Assembly: GCA_026197075.1 (NCBI GenBank)
Contig: JAPHQV010000004.1
Location: forward strand, 1 to 64,000
Source: Gammaproteobacteria bacterium
Lineage (GTDB): Bacteria > Pseudomonadota > Gammaproteobacteria > DSM-19610
Direction of reading: 5' to 3'
Length of the DNA: 64,000 bases
Shown: piece after piece, positions 53,982 through 64,000 of the stretch
Position numbering within the stretch: position 1 is the first letter of the stretch
Layout of the letters: each line of letters begins with the position of its first letter
Position numbers and translations under genes: made by a program
Notes under the pieces: model-generated
Told to the model about the DNA's origin: nothing
Database searches by the model: none
The model's input: only the letters and a program-made list of their open reading frames with translations

Positions 53982-55346
53982 ATGGAAATCACCCCCAAAT
54001 CCCGCTTCTGGTTGCGCGCCCAGGGCATTGCTTCCACCCTGTTGTTCCTGGCCGTGATCGGCACCCTGGCCTGGCTCAGCACTCGCTATGAGCACCAGTC
54101 CGACTGGACCGCCAGCGGCCGCAACACCCTCACCGAGGACAGCCGCAAGCTGCTCGCCGAGCTGAAGGAGCCGATACGCATCACTGCCTTCGTGCGCGAC
54201 AACAACCCCCTGCGCAAATCCATCTCTGAACTGGTGGCCCGTTACCAGCGTGTGAAGCCCGACATCCAGCTGGAGTTCGTCAACCCGGACACGAATCCGG
54301 AACAGGTGCGTGAACTGGGCATCGGCTTCGACGGCGAGCTGTTGCTACGCTACCAGGGCCGTAGTGAGAAGGTGCAACAGCTCAACGAACAACAGATCAG
54401 CAATGCCCTGCTGCGGCTGGCGGGGCAGGGCGAACGCTGGATCCTGTTCCTCGCCGGTCACGGCGAACGCGACCCCCTGGGCACGGCCAACCACGACCTG
54501 GGCCAGTTCGGCCAGGAGTTGCGTCGCATGGGCCTGCAGGTGCAGAGCCTCAACCTGACCCAGCAGGCCAGCATTCCCGATAACGCCCGCCTACTGGTGA
54601 TCGCCAGTCCACAGGTGGACTACCTGCCGGGCGAAGTGCGCCTGATCCGCGATCACGTACAGCATGGCGGCAACCTGCTCTGGCTGGCGGAGCCGGGTGG
54701 GCACATGGGTCTGGCACCCATTGCCGAAGACCTGGGCCTGGAATTCCTGCCCGGGCGCATCGTCGATGCCACCACCGCGTTGCTTGGCATCCAGAATCCG
54801 GAGTTCGTACTGATACCCGAATATCTCCCCCACCCGGTCACCCGTGAACTGCGCAGCATCACCCTGTTCCCGGGCAGCCTGGCCCTGGAGGCCCGCAGCG
54901 AAGCACCCTGGGTTGCCGATCCACTGCTCACCACCCTGGAGCGGGCCTGGACCGAGCTGGGTCCGCTGGAAGGTGACATCCAGTACGATGCCGACACCGA
55001 TGAGCGCCCCGGCCCCCTGGACATCGCCATGGCCTTCACCCGCGAGGACCGCATGGACGTCCAAGGCCAGGCACGTCAGCAGCGACTGGTGGTCATCGGT
55101 GACGGGGATTTTCTGTCCAACCAGTACCTGGGCAATGGCGCCAACCTCGACCTCGGCATCAACCTGATCCGCTGGTTGAGCCATGACGATGCCTTCATCG
55201 CCATCCGCCCGCGCAGCGCGCCCGATACCCAGTTGCAGCTCAGCCGCAACGCCCAGGCGGTGATCGCCTTCGGTTTCCTGTTCATCCTGCCGGGTCTGTT
55301 GCTGCTCAGCGGTCTGGTCATCTGGCTGCGCCGGCGCGGCCGCTGA
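53982..55346 (+). CDS. GldG-like ABC auxiliary membrane protein
   Basis: Protein of 454 residues with membrane segments at about 17-37 and 426-448. Between them is a large extracytoplasmic domain of the GldG/uncharacterised ABC type (TLTEDSRKLLAELKEPIRIT, ILFLAGHGERDPLG, LLVIASPQVDYLPGE, LLWLAEPGGHMGLAP, LVVIGDGDFLSNQYLGNG). The start at 53982, 7 nt after the permease stop, was preferred to an in-frame start inside the permease gene. It ends 2 nt before the DUF4340 gene. Confidence 0.87.
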   Translation: MEITPKSRFWLRAQGIASTLLFLAVIGTLAWLSTRYEHQSDWTASGRNTLTEDSRKLLAELKEPIRITAFVRDNNPLRKSISELVARYQRVKPDIQLEFVNPDTNPEQVRELGIGFDGELLLRYQGRSEKVQQLNEQQISNALLRLAGQGERWILFLAGHGERDPLGTANHDLGQFGQELRRMGLQVQSLNLTQQASIPDNARLLVIASPQVDYLPGEVRLIRDHVQHGGNLLWLAEPGGHMGLAPIAEDLGLEFLPGRIVDATTALLGIQNPEFVLIPEYLPHPVTRELRSITLFPGSLALEARSEAPWVADPLLTTLERAWTELGPLEGDIQYDADTDERPGPLDIAMAFTREDRMDVQGQARQQRLVVIGDGDFLSNQYLGNGANLDLGINLIRWLSHDDAFIAIRPRSAPDTQLQLSRNAQAVIAFGFLFILPGLLLLSGLVIWLRRRGR

Positions 55347-55348
55347 GC

Positions 55349-56215
55349 ATGGGCTCCCGCACGCTGCTCAATCTCGGCCTGCTGCTGGCACTGGCATTGC
55401 TGGTGCTGTTGGTGATCTTCGAACCGGGCCGGGAACCGGACACCGGGCCCAGCCCACTCACCGCACTGGGCATCGCCGACATCCACCGTATCCAACTGGC
55501 GCGGGGCGAAGAGACGCCACGGCTGCTGTACCGCGAAGGGGAACACTGGTACCTGGACGGCAATCCGCCGCTGGAGGCCGAAACCGCCCAGGTACGCCAG
55601 CTGTTGCGCCTGGCGCGGGAACCGGCGCAGCGCCGTTACGCGGCCACCAACCTGGACCTGGCACGCATCGGCCTGGGGCCGGATGCGCACCGGGTCATCT
55701 TCAATGATGAGGTGGAACTGCGCTTCGGCACCACCGACCCCCTGGACGGGCTGCGCTACGTACAGCGGGACGGAGAGATATCCCTGGTGCGCGATTTCTA
55801 CCAGCACCTGGTGGAGGCGAACGCGGAGCATTGGGTCAGCCGCCGCCTGCTGCCCGGGGGCCAGGCCATCGTGGCCCTGGAGCTGCCGGAGCTGAAACTG
55901 CACCGCGACGCCGAAGGCCGCTGGCAGCTGCAGCCGGAACAACCGGACATCGGCAGCGATGCCATCATCGCCCTGCTGGAGCGCTGGCGTCATGCCAATG
56001 CCCTGCGCGTGGAAAGAAGCGAGGTGCGGGAACCGGGGCTGTGGGTCCGCGTACGCCTGGAGGGCCAGGAGACCCCCGTGGAGTTCCAGCTGCGCCAGGT
56101 GGGGGACGACTGGCGTTTTCTGCGTACCGACCTCGGCCTCGAATACCGGGTCGCCGACCACACGACCCGGCAGCTGCTGCGGCTGTCGCCGGCAGTGAAC
56201 GAAACCACCCCGTAG
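55349..56215 (+). CDS. DUF4340 membrane-anchored protein
   Basis: Protein of 288 residues with one N-terminal membrane anchor (about 5-24) and a periplasmic part with repeated DUF4340-like units (IHRIQLARGEETPRLLYREG, HWYLDGNPPLEAETAQV, LKLHRDAEGRWQL, DDWRFLRTDLGLEYRV). Function is unknown; it is nearly always encoded directly after a GldG-like gene and probably acts with that ABC complex. Confidence 0.85.
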   Translation: MGSRTLLNLGLLLALALLVLLVIFEPGREPDTGPSPLTALGIADIHRIQLARGEETPRLLYREGEHWYLDGNPPLEAETAQVRQLLRLAREPAQRRYAATNLDLARIGLGPDAHRVIFNDEVELRFGTTDPLDGLRYVQRDGEISLVRDFYQHLVEANAEHWVSRRLLPGGQAIVALELPELKLHRDAEGRWQLQPEQPDIGSDAIIALLERWRHANALRVERSEVREPGLWVRVRLEGQETPVEFQLRQVGDDWRFLRTDLGLEYRVADHTTRQLLRLSPAVNETTP

Positions 56216-56247
56216 TAGTGGCTCTCGCCAGCCTATTGTGAGTCCTC

Positions 56248-57066
56248 ATGCCCGAACTTCCGGAAGTAGAAACCACCCGCCGCGGTATCGCGCCCCTGGT
56301 GGAGGGACAGCGCGTCACCGGCCTGCAGGTCCGCCACGCTGGCCTGCGCTGGCCGGTGCCGACCGCCGCCCTGCGCCACGAGCTGGTGGGTGAGGAAATC
56401 ACCGCGGTGGAACGACGCGCCAAGTACCTGCTGCTGCGCACACGCGCCGGCATCGCCATCCTGCACCTCGGCATGTCCGGCAGCCTGCGCCTGGTGCCCC
56501 TGGGCAGCCCCGCCGGAAAACACGATCACGTGGATATCGAGCTGGCCAACGGCTACTGCCTGCGCCTCACCGACCCGCGCCGTTTCGGCGCCCTGCTGTG
56601 GACGCGCGATGATCCGCTGCAGCACCCGTTATTGAAAGACCTGGGGCCGGAACCCCTGGGTGATGAATTCGATGGCGCCTACCTGTTCCGCCGTGCGCGC
56701 GGCAGGAAGGTGGCCGTGAAGTCCTTCCTGATGGACAGCCACACCGTCGCCGGGGTAGGCAACATCTACGCCAACGAGGCCCTGTTCCTAGCCGGCATTC
56801 ACCCGGCCCGTGCCGCCGGGCGCATCGGCCTGGCACGCTACGAACGACTGGCGAGCTGCGTGCGGCAGGTGCTGGAGGAGTCCCTCGCCCAGGGTGGCAC
56901 CACCCTGCGCGATTTCGTCAACGGCGATGGTGAGCCGGGATATTTCAGCCTCTACCTGCGGGTTTATGGCAAAGGGGGGCAAGCCTGCCCCCTGTGCAAG
57001 ACGACCCTCAAGGAAATCCGCCAGGGCCAGCGCGGCACGGTATACTGCCCCCGTTGCCAACGCTAA
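56248..57066 (+). CDS. mutM: Formamidopyrimidine-DNA glycosylase
   Basis: Bifunctional glycosylase/AP lyase of 272 residues that removes oxidised purines such as 8-oxoguanine. The N-terminal catalytic [13 protein letters not shown] is intact after the initiator Met. [10 protein letters not shown] (catalytic Lys), [27 protein letters not shown] and the C-terminal zinc finger (C-x2-C in CPLCK and CPRCQR) are present. It begins 32 nt after the DUF4340 stop. Confidence 0.97.
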   Translation: MPELPEVETTRRGIAPLVEGQRVTGLQVRHAGLRWPVPTAALRHELVGEEITAVERRAKYLLLRTRAGIAILHLGMSGSLRLVPLGSPAGKHDHVDIELANGYCLRLTDPRRFGALLWTRDDPLQHPLLKDLGPEPLGDEFDGAYLFRRARGRKVAVKSFLMDSHTVAGVGNIYANEALFLAGIHPARAAGRIGLARYERLASCVRQVLEESLAQGGTTLRDFVNGDGEPGYFSLYLRVYGKGGQACPLCKTTLKEIRQGQRGTVYCPRCQR

Positions 57067-57134
57067 GAACCTGTCGGCGGGAATCCACCGTCACGCACCG
57101 GCCCGCGGCCACGCCTCGCGCCAGGAACACTATA

Positions 57135-58733
57135 ATGAGAGTGCCCCTGGGGCCCACTTTCACTGATGGAGAGAGCGCAGCTGTGCATGCCGTGAACGAT
57201 CCCTCCAACGAAACCCTGCACAAGCTGCAAATCGCCTCCCAGCGACTCAGCGCACTGTTCCAGGCATCACCCGATGCCGTGTTCCTGCACCGTGAAGATC
57301 TCAGCATCGTCGATGTCAACCAGCGCGCCCTGGAGATGTTCGGCTATAGCCGCGAACAAATGGTAACACTATCCGTTCGCGACATTTCGGGGAAGGACTA
57401 TGTGGAAGAGGTTGCCCGCGTGGCCAGCAGCCAGATCCCGGTCGATCGCCCCATGGAGCTCGAATGGATCGCCAAACGCAGTGACGGCAGCGAGTTCCCC
57501 GTCGATGTCCGCCTGATACGGCTGCAAATGGATATCGGTGATGAAGTCACCCTGGTGGCCATCGTGCGCGATATCAGCGAGCGTCTGCAGATCAGCGCAG
57601 AACTGGCGAAATCACGACGCGAATGGAGCCATGCGATGGATTTTTTCGAGGACGCCATCTACCTGATGGACCTCGATGACCGCGTGGTGCACGCCAACCG
57701 CGCCTTCTACCTGCTCACCGGGCTACGGCCCGATCAGGTGATCGGCCACGACATCACGACCATCATGCATCCCAAGGGCGAGAGAATCCCCTGCCCGGTC
57801 TGCGCCGCCCGCAAGGCCCGTCGCGATACCCGCATCACCTTCGAGCAGGATGATCCCCGCAACCCGGTGCCTTTTCCCGTGGACATCATGGTGCGCATCA
57901 CGCGCGATGACGCCGGAGAACCCATTGGCGTGCTGATGGGCATCCACAATCTCAGCGCGCAGCGACGTATCGAGGCGGAGCTGCGCCAGCATCAGGACCA
58001 CCTGGAAGAACTGGTCCAGGAACGCACCCGGCAGTTGGAGGTCTCCAACCAGGAACTGGAATCCTTCAGCTATTCCGTCTCCCATGACCTGCGCGCACCG
58101 CTACGCAGCATCGACGGCTTCAGCCAACTGCTACTCGAGGAATGCCGCGACCAACTCGATACCACGGCACGCAAGTACCTGCAGCGGGTGCGCGCCAACA
58201 CCCAGCGCATGGGACACCTCATCGACGATCTCCTGCTACTGTCGCGCGTGACCCGGCGCAGCCTGTCCCGTGGCAAGGTCGATCTGTCCGGAATTGCCGC
58301 GGCGGTAGCGGCGGATTTACAGGAGAACGAACCGGAGCGCAGGGTGGAGTTCCACTGCCAGCACGGACTATGGATCCAGGGCGATGAAAAACTGCTGCGC
58401 GTCGTGCTGGAAAACCTGTTGGGCAACGCCTGGAAATACACCCGCAAGGAGGCGCACCCGGTGATCGAGTTCGGCGTCGAACGGCAGGACGGCGTGGACT
58501 GCCATTTTGTGCGCGACAATGGGGTCGGCTTCGACATGAACTACCATCACAAGCTGTTCGGCGCCTTTCAGCGCCTGCACAGCATGGAGGAGTTCCCCGG
58601 CACGGGTATCGGGCTGGCCACGGTGCAGCGCATCATTCACCGCCATGGCGGCCGGGTATGGGCGAAAGGCCGGCCCGACGCGGGCGCCACCTTCTACTTC
58701 ACCCTGCCCGCCTCCCACTGCCTCGCCGACTAG
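57135..58733 (+). CDS. Multi-PAS sensor histidine kinase
   Basis: Cytoplasmic kinase of 532 residues without membrane segments. Two PAS domains (about 30-145, starting FQASPDAVFLHREDLSIVDV; about 160-285, DFFEDAIYLMDLDDRVVHAN, with a CPVCAARKARR cysteine pair) precede a HisKA domain (FSYSVSHDLRAPLRSIDGFS, phospho-His) and a HATPase domain (N box VVLENLLGNAWKYTR, G boxes DNGVGFDM and GTGIGLATVQRI). The kinase core is of the phytochrome-like type, and no response regulator is adjacent. Start is uncertain: ATG at 57135 overlaps TATAAT (57131-57136), and an in-frame GTG at 57183 after GGAGAG is an alternative. Confidence 0.87.
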   Translation: MRVPLGPTFTDGESAAVHAVNDPSNETLHKLQIASQRLSALFQASPDAVFLHREDLSIVDVNQRALEMFGYSREQMVTLSVRDISGKDYVEEVARVASSQIPVDRPMELEWIAKRSDGSEFPVDVRLIRLQMDIGDEVTLVAIVRDISERLQISAELAKSRREWSHAMDFFEDAIYLMDLDDRVVHANRAFYLLTGLRPDQVIGHDITTIMHPKGERIPCPVCAARKARRDTRITFEQDDPRNPVPFPVDIMVRITRDDAGEPIGVLMGIHNLSAQRRIEAELRQHQDHLEELVQERTRQLEVSNQELESFSYSVSHDLRAPLRSIDGFSQLLLEECRDQLDTTARKYLQRVRANTQRMGHLIDDLLLLSRVTRRSLSRGKVDLSGIAAAVAADLQENEPERRVEFHCQHGLWIQGDEKLLRVVLENLLGNAWKYTRKEAHPVIEFGVERQDGVDCHFVRDNGVGFDMNYHHKLFGAFQRLHSMEEFPGTGIGLATVQRIIHRHGGRVWAKGRPDAGATFYFTLPASHCLAD

Positions 58734-60426
58734 CGCACCTCGGCCGCACCCAGCCCGCGCGGATCCGCGGCCGCCCGCACGCTCCCGTCGCGACGATCCC
58801 AGAGCACTGCCTGCATATTGCCGTAGGGCGAACCCACCGCTTTCAGGACATGCCCGCGGGCCTGCAAGACCTCGATCACGGACTGGGACAGGGCCTCGGC
58901 CTCATACTCCACGTGGTCCGGCAGAAACTGGTGATGAAAACGCGGCCGCGTCACCCAGGACTCGGGTGGCTCGCCACGGGCGAACTCCAGGATACCCAGC
59001 AGCACCATGGTGATGATACGGCTGCCGCCCGGCGTACCCAAGATGGCCACCCGGTCCGCCGTCTCCACGAAGGTGGGACTCATGCTCGACAACGGCCGCT
59101 TGCCCGGGGCAATGGCGTTGGCCTCCGCGCCCACCAGGCCATAGGCATTGGGCACACCGGGCTTGGCGGAGAAATCATCCATTTCATCGTTGAGCAGCAC
59201 ACCGGTGCCGGGTGCGATGAAGCCGGATCCGAAGGGATAGTTGACACTCAGGGTGGCCGCCACCCGGTTGCCTTCGCGGTCGAGGATGGAGAAGTGGGTG
59301 GTATGGTGGCCGCCACCGGTTTCAGCCGTGCCGGGCAGGTGGGCACTGGGTGTGGCGCGATCGGTGCGGATGCCGGCGCGCAGGCCGGCGGCGTAGTCGC
59401 GACTGGTGAGCCGGGCCAGGGGCATGTCCACGAAGTCCGGGTCTCCCAGGTATTCGGCGCGGTCGCGGTAGGCGCGGCGCATGGCCTCGAGGATCAGGTG
59501 GGTACGCGTTGCCGCGTCCAGGGCCGCGAGGTCATGGCCCTCCAGGATGTGCAGCATGGTGGCGAGCGCCACGCCGCCGGACGAGGGTGGCGAGGCCGTG
59601 GTCACCTGGAGACCGCGGTAGTGAAAGCGCACGGGTTCGCGTTCCACCACACGGTACTGTTGCAGGTCGTCCCGGGTCCAGATACCGCCGGCGGCGCGCA
59701 CCGCCTCCACCAGTCGTTGCGCCACCGGGCCGCGATAGAAACCTGCCGCGCCCTGTTCGGCCAGGGCCTCCAGGGTACGCGCCAGGTCCTCCTGTACGAT
59801 GGACACACCCACCTCCGGCACCGCGCCATGATCCAGGAGGATGGTGGCCGTCTCCGGATAACGCGCCATCACCTCCAGTCGGAATTCGGCCATGCGCCGG
59901 TAGTGCTCGTCCACCGCGAAGCCCTCGCGGGCAAAACGGATGGCCGGCGCCAGGGAACGGGCCAGGGGCAGCTTCCCGTAGTGACGGGCGAGGTGATCCA
60001 GGGCGGCCGGTTCGCCGGGGATGGCGGCGGACAGCGGACCGTTCATGGACCAGTCACGGACCACCTCACCCTGTTCGTCGAGGTACAGGTCCCGATGGGC
60101 CGCCAGCGGCGCGCGCTCGCGGCCATCCACCATGACCTCGAAGCCATCGGCGGCGCGGTGCAACAGCCAGAAACCGCCACCACCCAGGCCGGAGCTGTAG
60201 GGCTCCACCACCGCCAGGGCGGCACTCACCGCCACGGCGGCATCGAAGGCATTGCCACCGGCGTCGAGAATCTCCAGTCCCGCCGCCGTGGCCAGTGGAT
60301 GGGCGCTGGCGATGGCGGCGGCCCCGGGCTTCGCGCCAATGGCATCCGCTGCCGTGGCGGTGCCGACCCACAACAAAAAGGCCCCGATCAGGAGCCCTTT
60401 TGCGAGATTGCGACGCATGCCGTCCA

Positions 60427-60427
<1 letters not shown>
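58730..60427 (-). CDS. ggt: Gamma-glutamyltransferase
   Basis: Periplasmic N-terminal nucleophile hydrolase of 565 residues that cleaves glutathione. A signal peptide (about 1-29, ending VGTATAADA) is followed by AIASAHPLATAAGLEILDAG and SSGLGGGGFWLLH. The autoprocessing site and catalytic threonine lie in GGGHHTTHFSILDREGN; SVNYPFGSGF and GTPGGSRIITMVL follow. The start at 60427 overlaps the ferredoxin stop (TGATG); an ATG at 60418 is also possible. With gshB in the window it points to active glutathione turnover. Its stop overlaps that of the PAS kinase gene in a CTAG. Confidence 0.95.
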
Positions 60428-61381
<954 letters not shown>

Positions 61382-61846
61382 TCACTGCTGAGCAGCACCC
61401 GCCCCATGGCGGGTCAGGAACCGGTCCAGCTCATTGGCGAAGGCCTGCCGGTCGCCGTGATTGAGCGCCGGCGGCCCCCCGGTATGGATGCCGCTGCCAC
61501 GCATCGTGTCCATGAAATCGCGCATGGTAAGCCGCGCCCGGATGGTGTCCGTGGTGTACAACTCACCACGGGGATTGAGGGCATGCGCCCCCTTCTCGAT
61601 CACCTCCGCCGCCAGCGGGATGTCCTGGGTAACCACCAGGTCACCGGCCTCGACGCGCTTGACGATCTCGTTATCGGCCACATCGAAACCCGCCGCCACC
61701 TGCACGGATCGGATATTCGGCGCGGGCGGGGTACGCACGGGCTGGTTGGCCACCATCGTCAGCAGCACCCCGGTCCGCTGCGCCGCCCGGAACAGGATCT
61801 CCTTGATCACCAGCGGACAGGCATCCGCGTCCACCCATATCTTCAT
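61382..61846 (-). CDS. YaiI/YqxD (DUF188) family protein
   Basis: PIN-like fold protein of 154 residues. It starts [54 protein letters not shown] and [19 protein letters not shown] are diagnostic. Function is unknown, with nuclease-like acidic residues. The ATG at 61846 directly follows a T7 run at the base of a hairpin repeat, so no ribosome binding site is present in the usual position. An in-frame TTG at 61924 would read through the repeat. Confidence 0.88.
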   Translation of the reverse strand: MKIWVDADACPLVIKEILFRAAQRTGVLLTMVANQPVRTPPAPNIRSVQVAAGFDVADNEIVKRVEAGDLVVTQDIPLAAEVIEKGAHALNPRGELYTTDTIRARLTMRDFMDTMRGSGIHTGGPPALNHGDRQAFANELDRFLTRHGAGAAQQ

Positions 61847-61848
61847 AA

Positions 61849-61913
61849 AAAAACCCGGGTCAGAGACAAATTTCGCCAATAGTAGCAAAAATCGGTCTCT
61901 GACCCGGGTTTTT
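61849..61913. repeat. GGGTCAGAGAC-type hairpin repeat / terminator
   Basis: Perfect 19-nt inverted arms, 61849-61867 and 61895-61913 (AAAACCCGGGTCAGAGAC at the left), with a 27-nt loop. On the minus strand the stem is followed by seven T, so it can terminate the transcript of the cNMP/rhodanese gene. Hairpins with GGGTCAGAG cores occur as dispersed repeats in many proteobacteria and may be linked to REP-type transposases. It lies between the rhodanese stop and the DUF188 start codon. Confidence 0.82.
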
Positions 61914-61925
61914 CGGGTTTTCAAT

Positions 61926-63053
61926 TCAGGCGCTGGAGACCATCCGCGGCGCTTTCACAAGCTCCTCCTCCGCCCCCCGGTTCACGATTTCCTTTTCGTA
62001 GAGGCTCTGGGTCTCGAAGGGCCAGCTGCGGATGCCGCCTTCCAGGGACAGCACATCGAACTGATTCTGGGTGAGGGTCAGGGTGGCGATGGCACTGCGC
62101 GCGCCGCCGTGACAATAGACGATGTAGCGCTTGTCCTTGTCCAGTTCCTCCATGCGGTTACGCAATTCATGAAGAGGAATCAGGATGGAGCCGGGAATAT
62201 GGTGCTCATCGAACTCTTCGGAATAACGCACATCGATCAGCTCATAGCCTGTTTCCAGCATGGTCTTGGCCACGTTGGGATGCACGGTCTTGATCAACGA
62301 AGTGCTGATCAGTTCCTCGAATGCCTCCTTGTCCAGTGACAGCAGGGTACCATCGGAGGTCATGCGCACGGTCTCATTGCGGGTACTGCCCGAAATCAGG
62401 GCCTCGCAACCAAAGGCATCGCCTTCCCCGATATCCGCAACCTTGTGCTGCTTGTCGTCATAGACACCACGCTGATACACCTCCGCGGTACCGGAAGTGA
62501 TGATGTAATAGGCATCGCCCTGTTCTCCCTGGCGAATGACTTCCTCACCCTGCCGCGCCTCCAGGCATTTCATGCGCTTGAAAGCCAGCTCGACACTTTC
62601 CAGGGGCAGGCGACGGAACACCAGGGAATTGCGCACCTGGTCCATCAGGCGGTACATCTCCTCGTCCGTGTCTTCCATCATGTGCACGACTTCGTCCCAG
62701 GAGATCAGCTTGTCGAGCAGATCACGGTCGGCGTGACAGATGATGCAGTCCTCGCGCGCCACCAAGGTGCTGGTGCTGGGACTTGGCGGCAGCAACACAG
62801 GACGCTTGCGCGTGTCGTTGGGACCGGCGATCGATTTGATGGCGCCGGAATAAATGACCTCGAGCTGGCCCTCGACCACGAACAGGTAATCATGGCCCTC
62901 GCCCCCGGCGATCTGGAAGATCTCACCCTTGCGCATCTCCACGAAGCGCACGATATTCACCACCTCGGACAGGCGCTCGCGGGACAGGAGGGTAAAGGGC
63001 TGATAATGGCGCGACAGATTGTCGAGCACATGTTCAAGTTTAACGCTCATCAT
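61926..63053 (-). CDS. Double cNMP-binding domain protein fused to rhodanese
   Basis: Protein of 375 residues. Two Crp-like cyclic-nucleotide-binding domains (about 20-120, with [20 protein letters not shown]; about 150-255, with [20 protein letters not shown] and [15 protein letters not shown]) are followed by a rhodanese domain (about 265-350) with active-site Cys in [12 protein letters not shown]. No helix-turn-helix or membrane segment is seen, so it is not an ordinary Crp-type regulator. A likely role is sensing sulfane sulfur or a nucleotide signal; this is inference. Start at 63053 (or the next ATG, 63050) is preceded by GGGAG. The MBL-fold gene lies 46 nt upstream. Confidence 0.85.
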   Translation of the reverse strand: MMSVKLEHVLDNLSRHYQPFTLLSRERLSEVVNIVRFVEMRKGEIFQIAGGEGHDYLFVVEGQLEVIYSGAIKSIAGPNDTRKRPVLLPPSPSTSTLVAREDCIICHADRDLLDKLISWDEVVHMMEDTDEEMYRLMDQVRNSLVFRRLPLESVELAFKRMKCLEARQGEEVIRQGEQGDAYYIITSGTAEVYQRGVYDDKQHKVADIGEGDAFGCEALISGSTRNETVRMTSDGTLLSLDKEAFEELISTSLIKTVHPNVAKTMLETGYELIDVRYSEEFDEHHIPGSILIPLHELRNRMEELDKDKRYIVYCHGGARSAIATLTLTQNQFDVLSLEGGIRSWPFETQSLYEKEIVNRGAEEELVKAPRMVSSA

Positions 63054-63099
63054 GGTATCGGGTCTCCCGGGAGAATCGTGTTGAATCCACAACCTCGGA

Positions 63100-63957
63100 C
63101 TAGAGATAGTTCAAGGGAATCTTCAGGTAACGGACTTCATTGTCCTCGGCGACAGGCAGCACGCCGGCATTGATGTTTACTTGCAAACTGGGAAACAGCA
63201 GGCGCGGAGCAGAAAGCTTTCTGTCGCGCTCATTGATGCGCGCAACGAATTCCTCTTCGGAAATCCCTTCCGGCAAGTCAATGTTGTCTCGTTTCGATTC
63301 GCCGATGGTGGTCATGCAGCGCAGGGCTCTACCCTTCGGATAGTCGTGTCCCACATAGACCCTGGTATCGTCCGGAAGACTGTATAGTCGCCGGGTGATC
63401 GAACGGTACAGGTCCCGTGCACTGCCGCGCGGGAAATCGCAGCGCGCAACCCCCACGTCCGGGATGAACAGCACATCGCCGGTGAAAACGGCATCACCGA
63501 TACGATAGGTACAGCAGGCCGGGGTGTGACCTGGTGTATGCATGACCTCGACCTGCAGAGTGCCGGCCTCGAGCCGGTCACCATCCTGGAGCAGGCGGTC
63601 GAACTGACGGCCGTCGGTGGGAAAATCCCCCGCCAGGTTGAAGGCGCCCTTGAATATCTCCTGGACCACCGCGATTTGGCTGCCGATGGCGGCCCTGGAA
63701 TCGAAACGATCCTTGAGGACATGGGCGCCCGACAGGTGATCGGCATGGACATGGGTGTCCAGCACCCAGTGGACCTTGAGTCGATGTTCCTCTACGAATT
63801 CGGCGACCCGCTCGATGGAATCGGTGAAGGTGCGCCATGGCGTGGTATCCAGGTCCAGCACCGGGTCGATGAGCACTGCATCGTGGCTGTCCTCGTCGTA
63901 GACCACATAGGTGAGAGTCCCGGTACGATCTTCGTCGTAAAACGCTTTGACCTTCAT
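63100..63957 (-). CDS. MBL-fold protein, persulfide dioxygenase (ETHE1/SDO)-like
   Basis: Metallo-beta-lactamase-fold protein of 285 residues. The metal motif WVLDTHVHADHLSGAHVL (about 64-81), VMHTPGHTPACCTYRIGD, TGDVLFIPDVG and VYVGHDYPKG match persulfide dioxygenases, which use iron to oxidise glutathione persulfide to sulfite. Such enzymes often work with rhodaneses; here a rhodanese-domain protein is encoded directly downstream. A longer C-terminal part (SEEEFVARINERDRKLSAP) is typical of the Blh/SDO type. AAGGAAG lies upstream of the ATG. Confidence 0.88.
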   Translation of the reverse strand: MKVKAFYDEDRTGTLTYVVYDEDSHDAVLIDPVLDLDTTPWRTFTDSIERVAEFVEEHRLKVHWVLDTHVHADHLSGAHVLKDRFDSRAAIGSQIAVVQEIFKGAFNLAGDFPTDGRQFDRLLQDGDRLEAGTLQVEVMHTPGHTPACCTYRIGDAVFTGDVLFIPDVGVARCDFPRGSARDLYRSITRRLYSLPDDTRVYVGHDYPKGRALRCMTTIGESKRDNIDLPEGISEEEFVARINERDRKLSAPRLLFPSLQVNINAGVLPVAEDNEVRYLKIPLNYL

Positions 63958-64000
63958 TTGTGCTTCCTTCTTTTACAGGCTTGGCGCGAAACCGACGCCA

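Noticed and set aside
57131-57136. TATAAT as -10 box of the PAS kinase gene
   Set aside because: No acceptable -35 element 16-18 nt upstream and it overlaps the chosen ATG; mentioned only as a reason for start uncertainty.

Overview
The window is about 64 kb of GC-rich, densely packed chromosomal DNA. Protein families and gene order point to a gammaproteobacterium. From memory of Pseudomonas, the blocks bioA/rsmE, the Pil-Chp cluster, gshB-tonB-yqgE-ruvX-pyrR-pyrB-pyrC', pilU-pilT-yggS-proC-yggT and argB-algC-dut-coaBC-radC-rpmB-rpmG are all conserved there. A persulfide-dioxygenase-like MBL protein, a double-cNMP/rhodanese protein and a phosphoketolase/acetate kinase pair suggest a free-living sulfur-oxidising (Chromatiales-like) organism rather than a Pseudomonas; that placement is inference.

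Layout. 0.1-2.2 kb: bioA and rsmE. 2.3-14.7 kb, minus strand: a complete Pil-Chp twitching chemosensory operon in the order pilG-pilH-pilI-pilJ-pilK-chpA-chpB-chpC; ChpA is a 2137-residue kinase with five clear HPt domains. 15.0-22.6 kb, plus strand: two stop/start-coupled runs, gshB-apbE-NusG_II-Gx transporter-tonB and yqgE-ruvX-pyrR-pyrB-pyrC'. 22.7-30.3 kb: a PyrK-like flavoprotein, a secreted amidohydrolase, a PhoX-like secreted protein, and an ackA-xfp-DUF2459 operon. 30.4-37.6 kb: the pilT/pilU motors, then yggS-proC-yggT, a dynamin-like GTPase and a DUF4426 protein. 37.6-42.7 kb: a TauE/SafE-like membrane protein, an AmpG-like permease, exonuclease III, pyrE, a TSUP permease and a DUF4124 protein. 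42.8-49.7 kb: argB, long-form algC, dut, coaBC, radC, rpmB, rpmG. 49.8-58.7 kb: fatty-acid desaturase, globin-coupled diguanylate cyclase, a gldA/F/G-type ABC cluster with DUF4340, mutM and a PAS histidine kinase. 58.7-64 kb: gamma-glutamyltransferase, ferredoxin, coaD, a DUF188 protein, the cNMP/rhodanese protein and the MBL-fold dioxygenase.

The genes form recognisable modules: surface sensing by Pil-Chp together with the PilT/PilU retraction motors, pyrimidine synthesis (pyrR, pyrB, pyrC', pyrK-like, pyrE), phosphoketolase overflow to acetate and ATP, nucleotide and cofactor housekeeping, and sulfane-sulfur handling.

The most unusual signal is non-coding. Four copies of a roughly 50-nt palindromic core (near 1, 2250, 22650 and 41110) lie between genes. 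In each copy whose two flanks are visible, the core sits between long inverted arms whose sequence is unique to that copy (30-nt arms with one mismatch at 41076-41185; 23-nt perfect arms at 2224-2333; a degraded pair at 22638-22722). A second mobile-looking unit is a 110-bp MITE-like element at 42695-42804 with CTAG duplications, one of which supplies the stop codon of the DUF4124 gene. Two REP-type palindromes and a GGGTCAGAGAC-type hairpin complete the repeat content. I saw no rRNA, tRNA, CRISPR array or full-length insertion sequence.
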